64,000 bases of DNA from UKL13-3 sp040387195 (GTDB lineage: Bacteria; Bacteroidota; Bacteroidia; UKL13-3), in the NCBI GenBank assembly GCA_040387195.1, contig JAZKEF010000008.1, positions 1 through 64,000 of the forward strand. Reading direction: 5' to 3'. This document shows, piece by piece, positions 25,442 to 35,195 of the stretch. Each line of letters starts with the position of its first letter. Position 1 is the first letter of the stretch. The notes under the pieces were generated by a model. That model saw only the letters and a program-made list of their open reading frames with translations, was not told where the DNA came from and searched no databases. The position numbers and the translations under genes were made by a program.

Positions 25442-27526
25442 ATGATAAGGGACTTTACCAAGCAGCGTATTTTAAAAGGATTTAACTTTTGGGCAATTGT
25501 AGTCTGTATTTTTTTCATCGTTTTCCTATCTGTTTTTGTTGAATACTCGGAGTATTATTTTCTCTTCGTTATCGGTGCACTTGTATTTTGTGTGAATCAA
25601 TACCTTATTGCCAAAGGATATATAAAAACAGGATACCTGGTGTTTGTGGCCTGCTCGAATGCCATTATGCTCATTTTTGATTCCGGAATTATGAGTCCGG
25701 CAAGGGGATTCATTTTTTATATCCCGTTGCTTCTTTGTTATTTGATGGTAGCAGGCCCTAATCGCAAGGTGGAGCAGGTGTTTTCTGTTTTGCTAACACT
25801 GGCGTGCATTGGTCTTACAACCTTTACCAACCTCACTCCCAAAATTGCTGATCGGTTATATAGGGTAGACCATCAAATTATCGTGGCATCTTTTAATACA
25901 GTGGCTGCCATACTGATGACGGTAATCATAGCATATGTGCTGGCCCGTTCTTCACAGGAGGCTTTTGAGCATTTGCAGGAGAGCAAAAAGATCTTGAGCA
26001 AAAATGAAAAACTACTCCACTCTATTAATCAAAATATTGATATCGCTATTTGCCGAACAGATGTTGCATCCAATAATTTGATTTATGCCAACAATGCAAA
26101 AGTTAAAGTTTTCGGGTATGATTCGGTTGCCGAAATTTTGACCGTTTCACCGGATAATTTTTACAGGGATATCAAAGAGCGAAACAGGGTAGTGGATTTG
26201 ATTGAGAAAGATGGATGTGTATCCAATCTGGAAGTGAAGTATAAACGAAAGGATGGGTCGGAGTTTTGGGGATTGTTAACCAGTAATAAAATTGTTGATG
26301 AGACCGGGAGAGTAATGTATGATGGCGCATTGCGTGACATCTCTGAGATTAAAAATCTTCAGGGGGAACTTATTGCAGCTAAAGAACAAGCCGAAAAATC
26401 ATCTTTGGCCAAGTCTCAGTTTTTATCAACCATGAGTCACGAAATACGCACCCCGATGAATGCCGTAATGGGGGCAAGCAGTTTACTGCTCCAGGATGAA
26501 ACACGCCCCGAACAGATTGAAAATTTGCAGCTACTGAAATCGGCCGGAAGCAACCTGATGAGACTCATCAATAATGTGTTGGACTTTAGTAAGATTGAAT
26601 TGGATAAAGTAGAGTTTGAGCAGGTATCGGTAGACCTGATTCAGCTGATGCGGGAGGCCGTTGATACACATATTTTGGAGGCGCAAAAAAAGGGAATAGC
26701 CATTGAACTGATAACCGACAAGCAATCCTATCCATACATCCTGGATCCTATCCGATTTGTTCAGGTAATCAATAACCTGTTGTCGAATGCAGTGAAATTC
26801 ACACTGGAGGGAAAGGTTACCATGACAGTAGATGTATTGGAAGAGTCATCCGAGTTTGATACCATCCGCATCACTGTAAAAGATACAGGGATTGGTATTG
26901 CCACGGACAGGCAGCATAAGATTTTTGAGAGTTTCAGTCAGGAGAACATCGACACAACCCGAAGGTACGGAGGCTCGGGGTTAGGGCTTGCGATTACCAG
27001 ACGAATCCTTCAAAGATTGAATACCTCTATTGATTTAAAAAGTACGCAGGGGGAAGGATCAGTTTTTAGCTTTTCCCTGAAGTTAAAAAAACATAACATG
27101 CAACAATCACCTGTTACTACACCCTCTTTTTCTGACCTATCCATTGGCGGTATGCGGATATTGCTTGTGGAGGATAATAAAATGAATACCCTTATCTTGT
27201 CTAAGTTTCTATCGCGCTGGAACGTTGAATGCGATACAGCTGAAAGTGGAAGGGAGGCATTGGAAAAATTGGCACAAGGAACCTACGAGCTTATTCTGAT
27301 GGACCTTCATATGCCTGATATGGACGGATTTGAAACCACCACCATCATTCGCTCGTTCAATAAGGAAATTCCGATTTTTGCACTCACAGCTGATGCATTT
27401 GCCGAAACGCGCATTAAAGCATTGGCCTGTGGTATGAATGATTTTATTCCAAAACCATTTGATCCAACCGCGTTATTCAATAAACTGGCCAATGCGAGGA
27501 TGGCCAATGTTAACCGCAATAATTAG
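25442..27526 (+). CDS. Hybrid sensor histidine kinase/response regulator
   Basis: A 694-residue inner-membrane signal protein. Six hydrophobic segments (about 13-167), a PAS domain (about 190-300), HisKA with phospho-accepting H333 in STMSHEIRTPMNA, HATPase with N box NNLLSNAVKF, G1 DTGIGI and G2 GGSGLGLA, and a C-terminal receiver with phospho-accepting D621 (LILMDLHMPDMDG) and the lysine of FIPKPF. The ATG at 25442 follows the menC stop by 11 nt, so it may be read through from the men operon. There is no output domain, so a phosphotransfer partner must lie elsewhere. It converges with the multi-PAS gene with 8 nt between stops. Confidence 0.93.
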   Translation: MIRDFTKQRILKGFNFWAIVVCIFFIVFLSVFVEYSEYYFLFVIGALVFCVNQYLIAKGYIKTGYLVFVACSNAIMLIFDSGIMSPARGFIFYIPLLLCYLMVAGPNRKVEQVFSVLLTLACIGLTTFTNLTPKIADRLYRVDHQIIVASFNTVAAILMTVIIAYVLARSSQEAFEHLQESKKILSKNEKLLHSINQNIDIAICRTDVASNNLIYANNAKVKVFGYDSVAEILTVSPDNFYRDIKERNRVVDLIEKDGCVSNLEVKYKRKDGSEFWGLLTSNKIVDETGRVMYDGALRDISEIKNLQGELIAAKEQAEKSSLAKSQFLSTMSHEIRTPMNAVMGASSLLLQDETRPEQIENLQLLKSAGSNLMRLINNVLDFSKIELDKVEFEQVSVDLIQLMREAVDTHILEAQKKGIAIELITDKQSYPYILDPIRFVQVINNLLSNAVKFTLEGKVTMTVDVLEESSEFDTIRITVKDTGIGIATDRQHKIFESFSQENIDTTRRYGGSGLGLAITRRILQRLNTSIDLKSTQGEGSVFSFSLKLKKHNMQQSPVTTPSFSDLSIGGMRILLVEDNKMNTLILSKFLSRWNVECDTAESGREALEKLAQGTYELILMDLHMPDMDGFETTTIIRSFNKEIPIFALTADAFAETRIKALACGMNDFIPKPFDPTALFNKLANARMANVNRNN

Positions 27527-27534
27527 TAGAAATA

Positions 27535-30500
27535 CTATAGTCGGGTGTCATCAGATTTTTCGGCAATTTCACGGATTATTTTATCGAGGGCTTCAGCCGA
27601 TTCTGTTAAGTCAAGGAGGAACTGTTTTGACTCGTCTGCATCCAAATCAAATTGGCTTAACACATCTACAATACCCATAATACGGGCCAGTGGAGCCCTA
27701 ACTATATGTGATTGAATCCAGGCAATTTCACTCAGTTGTTTGTTCTTTTCCTCAATGTTGCGGATGTGTGTTAAACGTTCATCATATGCAGTTTGTAAAT
27801 CCTGCTCGGCCAGTTTCAGTTTGGTTACATCTCTTTCAACGGCAACCCAGTGTGTAAACCACCCGCTTGCGTCAGCTACAGGTGTTACGGCAAAATTAAT
27901 CCAGAAAGGCTCTCCGTTTTTCTTGTAATTAATGATAGTTATCTCACATGGTTCCCATCTTTTCATGGCTTCTCCCATCTTTCTGAGCTCTTCCAAATCC
28001 GATAACGGACCTTGCAAAATGCGGGGTGATTTGCCAATTACTTCTTCCAGTGTATATCCCGTCATTCGGGTAAAAGCTTCATTCACGTATATGATACGAG
28101 GACCAGGTGCTGCCATGGGTTCGGCTTCTGTTATCAATACAGCATCATTGGTGTTGGTAATTACCGATTCGAGCAATTTGAGGCGCGATTCCTCTTCTTT
28201 TTGTTTGGTAATATCCTGCATGGCTCCTACCATACGGATGGGTTTACCATTGCGGTCGCGTACAATAATCCCCCTGTCGGTTACATAGGCATAGGTTCCG
28301 TCACGCTGCTCATATTTATACTCCCCCGACCATTTTGACTGATTACCATCAAGGGCTGCTTGGACGCTGCTAATCACATTCGCACGGTCATCGATGTGAA
28401 TATGGTTAAGCCATGATTTGCTGGATGCTATCAGATCCTCCTCACTGTAACCAAAGATAAATTGATAATTTTCACCCCGGTACATGGTATCCTTCACAAT
28501 GTCCCAATCCCAGATTGCATCAGATGTTGCCTGTGTGGCGTAATGATAACGGTGATTGCTTTCTTCCAATGAAATGCTGAGCAGCTTTTCAACGGTAATA
28601 TCCTGCACCGAACCCTCTACCATTTTATTATTGCCTTCTTCGTCAAGAACAACAGTACCTTTTTCATGTACCCATTTCACCGAACCATCCGGAAGCACAA
28701 TGCGGTGTTCAATATCGAGTTGTTTTTTTCGGGTTATTACCGCTTCCCTTTCAATATCAAAAAGGGCTCTGTCGTCCGGGTGAATCGTAGCATAAAAAGT
28801 ATCTATATCGGGTTTGAAATTACCCTTACTCAATCCCCAGATATTATATACTTCATCCGACCAGTCAAAATCACCGGTTTCAAAATCGAGCTGCCAGTTA
28901 CCAAGTTTTACAAGTCGTTGTGCGGCCAGCAGTTTTCGTTCACTATCTTTAATCCGCTTTAAATTGGTTTCCCGTTCTGTAACATCAATCACGGTAGATA
29001 TCATGAGGTTTTGGTCAAAAACGGGAATGTTTTTGATGTTTACAATTCGCTTTTCTCCTGTTTTGGTTGTGATGTTCACTCCATCCCAGGCCATTCGGGA
29101 AGACTCTCCGCTTTTTACATCTTCCAGAATGCGGGTTGCTATTTCTTTCCTGTATTGTTCATTGGGATACACCTTTTCAAAAATGGAAGAAACATTAATC
29201 AGTTCATCCTTTGGCCAGCCATAAATATCTGCGAAGTTTTTATTCATCAAAACATTCACATTGTCTTCGGTCCTGTTTACGGCAATACCTATCGGAAGGT
29301 TTTCAATCGCGGTTTCAATGAATGACTGGTGTTCTTTTGTTTGTTGCTCGTTGCGCTTGGTTATGGTAATGTCAGTAGTTGAAACAAATGCACCTTCAAC
29401 TTCGCCAAGCTGATTGATAGCGGGTTTATAGGCAAGTCTGAATATACGGGTTCCCCCATCGGGGTCGGGAACTTCAATTTCGGATGTTTCGTGGGCTCCG
29501 GCAAAAACCCTTTCATATATTTTTTGGACCAGGGGTTTTCTTTCGGGCTGAGCATAGTGAAGAATGTTTATCCCTTTTTCAACAGTAATTCGGAAATACT
29601 TTCGGTAGAGTTTTTCAAATTGCCTGTTGAAGGAAACAATGTTCAGCTTTTTATCCATAAGGATAAATCCTTCTTCTGTATTATCGATGAGAAGTTCTAA
29701 TTGCAACTCATGATTGACACGTTCGGTGATGTCTCTGAAATTGATGACAATGCCACCAATATAAAGCTCGTTTATAAGGTTTGTAAAAACAGCAGCAATC
29801 CATCGCCAATTTCCATCCTTATGCCGAACCCTGCAGATGGTATTTGCAACAGGCTCACCCGCATTTCTTAATGATTCACCCAGCTTCTCAGCTACTTTAT
29901 CCTTATCATCCGGATGAATCAAATCAAACATATTCAGGGTAAGGGACTCTTGTTCGGTATAACCTATTACATACCTAATAGAAGGAGATGCGTACATGGC
30001 TGTACCATCAGGGTGTATGATTCCGATGGCTCCGTCACTGTTTTCCACCAGGAGCCGGAATCGCTTCTCACTTTCTTTAAGACTTTTTTCTGCCTTGTTT
30101 TTCTCCGTAGCATCTTTACCCACACAATACATCAGTCCACTTTTGGAGTCCCACCTGGCCGACCAGATCATGGGTACCACATCTCCGTTTTTTTTAATAT
30201 ACCGATTTTCGAAATCAGTAATATCCTTGCCTTTTAACACTTCCCTTGCAGCGTCATCCGACTTATGCAAATCATCGGGGTGTAAAAGTGTTTTATAGTG
30301 GGTATGAATCAATTCTTCGGGAGTATAACCCCAGATGTTAATAGATGCATTATTGATATTCTGAAACTCTCCATTGGCGTTAAAGGTGCAGATAATATCA
30401 ACCGATGAGGCTAAGATATTCTGTAATTCAAAATTTACCTTAGCCAGCGTTCTACTGGCTTTTGTTTCTGCAGTTATATCTTTACCAAAACAAGCGGCTC

Positions 30501-31257
30501 CCCATGTATTTCCTGTATAATCAAGCAACGGAGTGATGGAAATAAAACTGCAGTGGATTAACTCTCCGTCATCATTCAGGGTTTCTTCCTTAATGGAAAA
30601 TTTTTCACCTGCAAATGCCCGCTCATAATAGGTTTTCCATTTAGCTAGTTGCTCCGTGGGGTAATTGGTGTTTAATGCAGAATTTCCCCGTTGAAGCTTT
30701 ACCCCTGTCATTTGTTCAATCATGTTGGCAAATGCAGTATTTGATGAAATAATACAGAATGAAGTATCAACTGACCAAACAAGGTCATCAGTGCTGTTTA
30801 TTAGCGTATCTTCATTGGCCTGCTTAAGCAGTAATTCCTGTTGGTACTCCTGCTCTTTGGCAGGATCAAGGAACGTACCCGGCTCGCACCTGTCAATGAT
30901 TTGAAGCAATAGTTGGGTTATATTACCCTCCTTATCGGCAAAGGGAAGGATTTCAATGTCTCCTTTAATCCCAGAGGAAGCACCGGATATTTCAAAAAGT
31001 ATGAGCCGGTCATTAAGCACTATTTTTTGCTTGCTCCTTAGCGATTGGTTAAGCGCTTCGATCAGAGGCAAGGCTGTTGAATCGGTTTCCTTCCGTTTCA
31101 GGTGTAGCACATTACCAATAAAAATGCCATATTGATTATTGTTTGAAAGAGCTGCGGCTTGATCTGATTGATGCAGAAGTTCAAACAGGGGATTAAGTAC
31201 AAATAGTGGCTGCAAAACAGCCCTTATCAAATCGTTATGGAAACCCGGAGTTGTCAT
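27535..31257 (-). CDS. Multi-PAS protein ending in a HisKA-like domain without ATPase
   Basis: A 1240-residue soluble protein with no signal or membrane segments. I count eight PAS domains (about 150-265, 280-390, 398-512, 520-635, 645-762, 775-890, 900-1018, 1025-1148), several followed by the PAC signature (GxxxDITE/K). A further PAS-like segment may lie at 12-122. After a coiled coil the protein ends in a DHp-like helical pair with the H box QSHIVRAPLARIMGI (H1184), and stops without any HATPase region. PAS8 has LOV-like GKSPRILQGP with proline (P1078) where LOV domains have the flavin-binding cysteine, so no blue-light adduct is possible. It may be phosphorylated by, or dimerise with, a separate kinase. 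Confidence 0.9.
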   Translation of the reverse strand: MTTPGFHNDLIRAVLQPLFVLNPLFELLHQSDQAAALSNNNQYGIFIGNVLHLKRKETDSTALPLIEALNQSLRSKQKIVLNDRLILFEISGASSGIKGDIEILPFADKEGNITQLLLQIIDRCEPGTFLDPAKEQEYQQELLLKQANEDTLINSTDDLVWSVDTSFCIISSNTAFANMIEQMTGVKLQRGNSALNTNYPTEQLAKWKTYYERAFAGEKFSIKEETLNDDGELIHCSFISITPLLDYTGNTWGAACFGKDITAETKASRTLAKVNFELQNILASSVDIICTFNANGEFQNINNASINIWGYTPEELIHTHYKTLLHPDDLHKSDDAAREVLKGKDITDFENRYIKKNGDVVPMIWSARWDSKSGLMYCVGKDATEKNKAEKSLKESEKRFRLLVENSDGAIGIIHPDGTAMYASPSIRYVIGYTEQESLTLNMFDLIHPDDKDKVAEKLGESLRNAGEPVANTICRVRHKDGNWRWIAAVFTNLINELYIGGIVINFRDITERVNHELQLELLIDNTEEGFILMDKKLNIVSFNRQFEKLYRKYFRITVEKGINILHYAQPERKPLVQKIYERVFAGAHETSEIEVPDPDGGTRIFRLAYKPAINQLGEVEGAFVSTTDITITKRNEQQTKEHQSFIETAIENLPIGIAVNRTEDNVNVLMNKNFADIYGWPKDELINVSSIFEKVYPNEQYRKEIATRILEDVKSGESSRMAWDGVNITTKTGEKRIVNIKNIPVFDQNLMISTVIDVTERETNLKRIKDSERKLLAAQRLVKLGNWQLDFETGDFDWSDEVYNIWGLSKGNFKPDIDTFYATIHPDDRALFDIEREAVITRKKQLDIEHRIVLPDGSVKWVHEKGTVVLDEEGNNKMVEGSVQDITVEKLLSISLEESNHRYHYATQATSDAIWDWDIVKDTMYRGENYQFIFGYSEEDLIASSKSWLNHIHIDDRANVISSVQAALDGNQSKWSGEYKYEQRDGTYAYVTDRGIIVRDRNGKPIRMVGAMQDITKQKEEESRLKLLESVITNTNDAVLITEAEPMAAPGPRIIYVNEAFTRMTGYTLEEVIGKSPRILQGPLSDLEELRKMGEAMKRWEPCEITIINYKKNGEPFWINFAVTPVADASGWFTHWVAVERDVTKLKLAEQDLQTAYDERLTHIRNIEEKNKQLSEIAWIQSHIVRAPLARIMGIVDVLSQFDLDADESKQFLLDLTESAEALDKIIREIAEKSDDTRL

Positions 31258-31470
31258 TAATTATTTATGTGAATTGCGTATTTTTTGATCTAAGTGGCCA
31301 ATTTGACTAGTTTGATTGCAAGTTTTACCGCTCAAGTATACAATATAACTGGCTGTTTGATGCAACTTTCAAAAGATTTTACAATTCAATGTTGGCATTG
31401 ACAATTAATGAGGACTAAAGTTGGTAAATACTCAATTACGATGCTATTTTGCGGAGATTAAACAGCAATC

Positions 31471-34176
31471 ATGAATATTGATAACTTAGCTAAGGACTAT
31501 ACATTAAAACTTTCTGGACTAGAACCTCTTGTTATATATGAGGGCGCCAATTTTACCAATGTTGGTGAGCGCACCAATGTTACAGGTTCCAAGAAATTTC
31601 TTCGGTTAATTAAAGAAGGAAATTTTGAAGAGGCACTTGATGTTGCACGCGAGCAGGTCCAAGGTGGTGCTCAAATCATCGACATCAATATGGACGAAGG
31701 GATGATTGATGGTGTGGAGTCGATGGTTCGTTTTTTGAATCTGATTGCTTCCGAACCCGATATTTCAAGAGTTCCTATAATGATTGATTCATCAAAATGG
31801 GAAATTATTGAGGCCGGTTTAAAATGTGTGCAGGGCAAATCGGTGGTAAATTCAATATCGCTCAAAGGTGGCGAGGAAGAATTTATTAAACAGGCAACAA
31901 CCGTTAAACGTTACGGTGCCGCTGTAATTGTGATGTTGTTTGATGAAGCTGGGCAAGCCGATAATTACGAACGCAGAATAGAAATTGCAGAAAGAGCCTA
32001 TCGTATTTTAACAGAAAAGGTTCATTTCCCGGCAGGCGATATCATTTTTGATCCCAATATTTTCCCGGTTGCAACCGGTATGGAGGAGCATCGCAGAAAT
32101 GCAATCGACTTTTTTAACGGCACTAAATGGATTAAGGAAAACTTACCGGGTGCAAAAATTAGTGGGGGTGTTTCCAATGTTTCGTTTTCTTTTCGCGGGA
32201 ATGATAAAGTGCGCGAAGCCATGCACTCAGCGTTCTTATATCACGCCATTCAGCATGGCATGGACATGGGCATTGTAAATCCGAGTCAGTTGGAGGTATA
32301 TGATCAAATTGATAAAGAATTGCTGGAGCATGTGGAAGATGTGTTATTGGATAGAAGAGAGGATGCAACAGAACGTTTGCTCGAACTTGCGGAACGAGTA
32401 AAGGGAAAAGGCAAGGTAAATATTATAGATGAAGAATGGCGCAAAGGCACGGTTGAAGAGCGATTGAGCCATGCATTGGTTAAAGGAATTATTGAATATA
32501 TTGATGTTGATACAGAAGAAGCGCGTCAGAAATTTGATAAACCGCTCGAAGTAATTGAAGGTCCGTTAATGTCGGGTATGAGTGTGGTGGGAGATTTATT
32601 CGGACAAGGAAAAATGTTTTTGCCTCAGGTGGTAAAAAGTGCGCGGGTAATGAAAAAAGCCGTTGCTTACCTGATGCCATACATGGAAGAAGAGAAGCGC
32701 AAGAATGGAGATATGAGTACTAACCAGGGACGTATCCTGATGGCAACCGTAAAGGGAGATGTGCATGATATCGGAAAAAATATTGTGGGTGTTGTTTTGG
32801 CATGTAACAATTTTGAGATTATTGATATCGGGGTAATGGTTCCTGCAGAGAAAATTCTGGAAATAGCCCGAAAAGAAAAAGTGGATGTAATAGGATTGAG
32901 CGGATTGATTACACCAAGTCTGGATGAGATGGTGCATGTTGCCAAAGAAATGGAAAGACTGGGAATGACCACACCTTTATTGATTGGTGGTGCAACAACT
33001 TCACGAGCACATACTGCTGTTAAAATAGATCCAGTGTATTCAGGACCTGTTGTGCATGTATTGGATGCCAGTAAGAGCGTACCTGTAGCACAAAGTTTGA
33101 TTAGCCCGGATCAGCGCCCCGTAACTCAAGCCAAAGTAAAAGCCGACTACGAACAATTCCGGATTGAGTATAAAAATCGGAAAAAGGATAAAAATTTTGT
33201 AACACTTGAAAAAGCGCGTGAGCATAAATTCAAAGTGGAGTTTGATTCCATTGTAAAACCATCCTTCTTAGGAAATAAAGTATTTGATGATTTTCCGTTA
33301 GAGGAATTGCGTCAGCGAATTGACTGGACACCTTTCTTTCTTACATGGGAACTGGTTGGAAGATATCCCGCTATTTTTGACGATAAAATTATTGGTGTTG
33401 AGGCAAAGAAATTATTTGACGATGCCAACCGGATGCTCGATGAAGTAATTGGTAAAAAACTATTGAAAGCCCGAGGTGTGATTGGTTTTTATGAAGCGAA
33501 TGCAGATGGGGATGACGTTGTTCTCAATACCGATGGCTTCGGCTCCGCTCAGCCAGCGGAAACTACTTTCCACTTCCTTCGTCAGCAGAATGAGAAGGCG
33601 GCCGATCAGCCTTATTTGTGTTTGGCGGATTTTGTGGCGCAGAAGGAAACAGGTAAACAGGATTATATGGGAATGTTTGCGGTTACGACCGGTATAGGCA
33701 TAGAGCCCTTAATTGAGGCTTATGAGAAGGACCATGATGATTACAACAGCATCATGATTAAATCCATTGCCGATAGGTTGGCCGAAGCCTTTGCCGAAAA
33801 AATGCACGAATTGGTACGCACGGAATATTGGGGTTTTGCCAAGGAAGAAAATTTAACGGACGAAGAAATAATTAAGGAAAAATATGATAGCATTCGTCCT
33901 GCACCCGGATATCCTGCTTGTCCCGACCATACCGAAAAACGTAAGCTGTTCGACTTGTTGCAAGCTGAGTCGGGAACAGGAATAACTTTAACAGAGAGTT
34001 ATGCAATGTATCCAACAGCAGCGGTAAGCGGATTTTATTTTGCCAATCCGGGCAGTAAATATTTTGCGGTGGGAAAAATTCAAAAAGACCAGGTAGAGGA
34101 ATACGCCAAACGCAAAAATGTTTCGGTGGAGTATGTTGAGAAATGGCTGGCCCCGAATTTGGCTTACGATAATTAA
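31471..34176 (+). CDS. metH: Cobalamin-dependent methionine synthase, without homocysteine module
   Basis: A 901-residue protein equal to the C-terminal three quarters of classical MetH. It has a pterin-binding domain (about 20-290, NVGERTNVTGS and GAQIIDINMDEGM), the B12 cap (about 330-410), the B12-binding domain with GDVHDIGKNIVG (D430, axial H432), and the reactivation domain binding S-adenosylmethionine (RPAPGYPACPDH near 810). The N-terminal zinc/homocysteine module of about 330 residues is absent. The gene starts at a clean ATG with no coding sequence upstream, so the module must be encoded elsewhere. Split MetH is known in Bacteroidota, usually with adjacent genes. The linker at 33535-33554 contains an intergenic-type repeat. 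Confidence 0.93.
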   Translation: MNIDNLAKDYTLKLSGLEPLVIYEGANFTNVGERTNVTGSKKFLRLIKEGNFEEALDVAREQVQGGAQIIDINMDEGMIDGVESMVRFLNLIASEPDISRVPIMIDSSKWEIIEAGLKCVQGKSVVNSISLKGGEEEFIKQATTVKRYGAAVIVMLFDEAGQADNYERRIEIAERAYRILTEKVHFPAGDIIFDPNIFPVATGMEEHRRNAIDFFNGTKWIKENLPGAKISGGVSNVSFSFRGNDKVREAMHSAFLYHAIQHGMDMGIVNPSQLEVYDQIDKELLEHVEDVLLDRREDATERLLELAERVKGKGKVNIIDEEWRKGTVEERLSHALVKGIIEYIDVDTEEARQKFDKPLEVIEGPLMSGMSVVGDLFGQGKMFLPQVVKSARVMKKAVAYLMPYMEEEKRKNGDMSTNQGRILMATVKGDVHDIGKNIVGVVLACNNFEIIDIGVMVPAEKILEIARKEKVDVIGLSGLITPSLDEMVHVAKEMERLGMTTPLLIGGATTSRAHTAVKIDPVYSGPVVHVLDASKSVPVAQSLISPDQRPVTQAKVKADYEQFRIEYKNRKKDKNFVTLEKAREHKFKVEFDSIVKPSFLGNKVFDDFPLEELRQRIDWTPFFLTWELVGRYPAIFDDKIIGVEAKKLFDDANRMLDEVIGKKLLKARGVIGFYEANADGDDVVLNTDGFGSAQPAETTFHFLRQQNEKAADQPYLCLADFVAQKETGKQDYMGMFAVTTGIGIEPLIEAYEKDHDDYNSIMIKSIADRLAEAFAEKMHELVRTEYWGFAKEENLTDEEIIKEKYDSIRPAPGYPACPDHTEKRKLFDLLQAESGTGITLTESYAMYPTAAVSGFYFANPGSKYFAVGKIQKDQVEEYAKRKNVSVEYVEKWLAPNLAYDN
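33535..33554 (+). repeat. Repeat-like 20-mer inside metH
   Basis: GGCTTCGGCTCCGCTCAGCC is more GC-rich than the surrounding codons and is in frame, coding GFGSAQ within the linker of the reactivation domain. I recall close variants as dispersed intergenic sequences in Bacteroidota. Copy number in this genome is unknown. Confidence 0.4.
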
Positions 34177-34233
34177 TACCAATCAATTGAACGATTATGT
34201 AACTTGCGGGTACTCAATCATAAAGTTACGCGT

Positions 34234-34431
34234 ATGAAAAAAATTACGATATCGGGTTGTTTGATGGTAATACAACTTACAGCATTTGCCGGAGTAGCCG
34301 GACGGAAAGGTGTTTCGGATGATCAACTTCTTGCATTTACGGTAAGCCTTATTTGTTTATTGTTGCTTATCGGATTTTCAAAAAACATTGTTGCATTTAT
34401 CAAACAGCAATGGGGCAAGTTTCATCACTAG
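34234..34431 (+). CDS. Small membrane protein of unknown function (65 aa)
   Basis: An ATG at 34234 opens 65 residues: a cleavable-looking hydrophobic N-terminus (MKKITISGCLMVIQLTAFAG), a short polar spacer, one membrane helix (LLAFTVSLICLLLLIGF) and a basic tail. No family is recognised. It lies 57 nt after metH and overlaps the 3' end of tatD on the other strand by four bases. Coding is supported by the typical signal plus anchor arrangement; an in-frame start 30 nt upstream would spoil it. Confidence 0.5.
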   Translation: MKKITISGCLMVIQLTAFAGVAGRKGVSDDQLLAFTVSLICLLLLIGFSKNIVAFIKQQWGKFHH

Positions 34432-35195
34432 ATGCCAAATATTTGTTTCGAATTCTCGGTCGTAATCAGGGCTACTTTCTCCACACTTGTATTTTTCAGT
34501 TCCGATAGTTTTTGCGCCACTTCCATTAAATAAGCACTCTCATTGCGCTTACCACGATATGGGACGGGAGCAAGGTAAGGAGCATCGGTTTCGAGTACTA
34601 AATTTTCGAGGGGAATGTTTTCAATTGCCTTATCCAGACCGCTATTTTTAAAGGTAATTACCCCACCAATTCCTAAGTAAAAACCTAAGTCCACAATTTG
34701 TTTTGCTTCTTCGGCATTGCCACTAAAACAGTGAAAAATGCCACGCAACAGCGGATGTTTCATTTCGAGAAGAATAGCAATACAATCGGGAGTGGCATTG
34801 CGCGAATGAATATTGATGGGAAGGTTATATTGAATGGCCCATTGAATTTGTTTTTTAAAAGCCATGATCTGCTGTTCCTTAAACTCAACAGACCAGTAGA
34901 AATCCAGGCCGATTTCACCTACAGCATAGAACGTTCGTTTTTTGAACCATTTCTGAATTTGAAACAGATGCGCCTCTACATGCTGATCTACCGAACAAGG
35001 GTGCAAACCCATCATCGGAAAACAGTTATCGGGGAATTCCCATACAAGGTTAAGCATGGGCTGAATGGAGTTGACATCAATATTGGGGAGGAACATCCGT
35101 GTAACGTGTTTTTGCATGGCGCGTTGCATCATTCCTTTCCGGTCGGCATCAAATTCTTCTGCGTATAAATGCGCATGTGTATCGGTTAGTATCAT
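34428..35195 (-). CDS. tatD: TatD family metal-dependent hydrolase (deoxyribonuclease)
   Basis: A 255-residue TIM-barrel amidohydrolase. Metal-binding residues are visible in order: DTHAH (H7, H9), E in VGEIGLD (about 94), H in NIHSR (about 130), H in IFHCFSG (about 155) and D in ETDAPYL (about 204). Characterised relatives are 3'-5' exonucleases acting in DNA repair and DNA fragmentation. The ATG overlaps the upstream mechanosensitive channel stop by four bases (ATGA), so the two genes are translationally coupled. Confidence 0.94.
   Translation of the reverse strand: MILTDTHAHLYAEEFDADRKGMMQRAMQKHVTRMFLPNIDVNSIQPMLNLVWEFPDNCFPMMGLHPCSVDQHVEAHLFQIQKWFKKRTFYAVGEIGLDFYWSVEFKEQQIMAFKKQIQWAIQYNLPINIHSRNATPDCIAILLEMKHPLLRGIFHCFSGNAEEAKQIVDLGFYLGIGGVITFKNSGLDKAIENIPLENLVLETDAPYLAPVPYRGKRNESAYLMEVAQKLSELKNTSVEKVALITTENSKQIFGI

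Noticed and set aside
29011..29325. Various 60-140-codon frames on the + strand across the multi-PAS gene
   Set aside because: All lie antisense to well-conserved PAS domains and lack domains of their own.
31258..31470. Possible SAM or cobalamin riboswitch before metH
   Set aside because: A CTAAAG word is present near 31415, but I could not find the paired stems or conserved core of SAM-II or cobalamin riboswitches. A covariance-model search would settle it.
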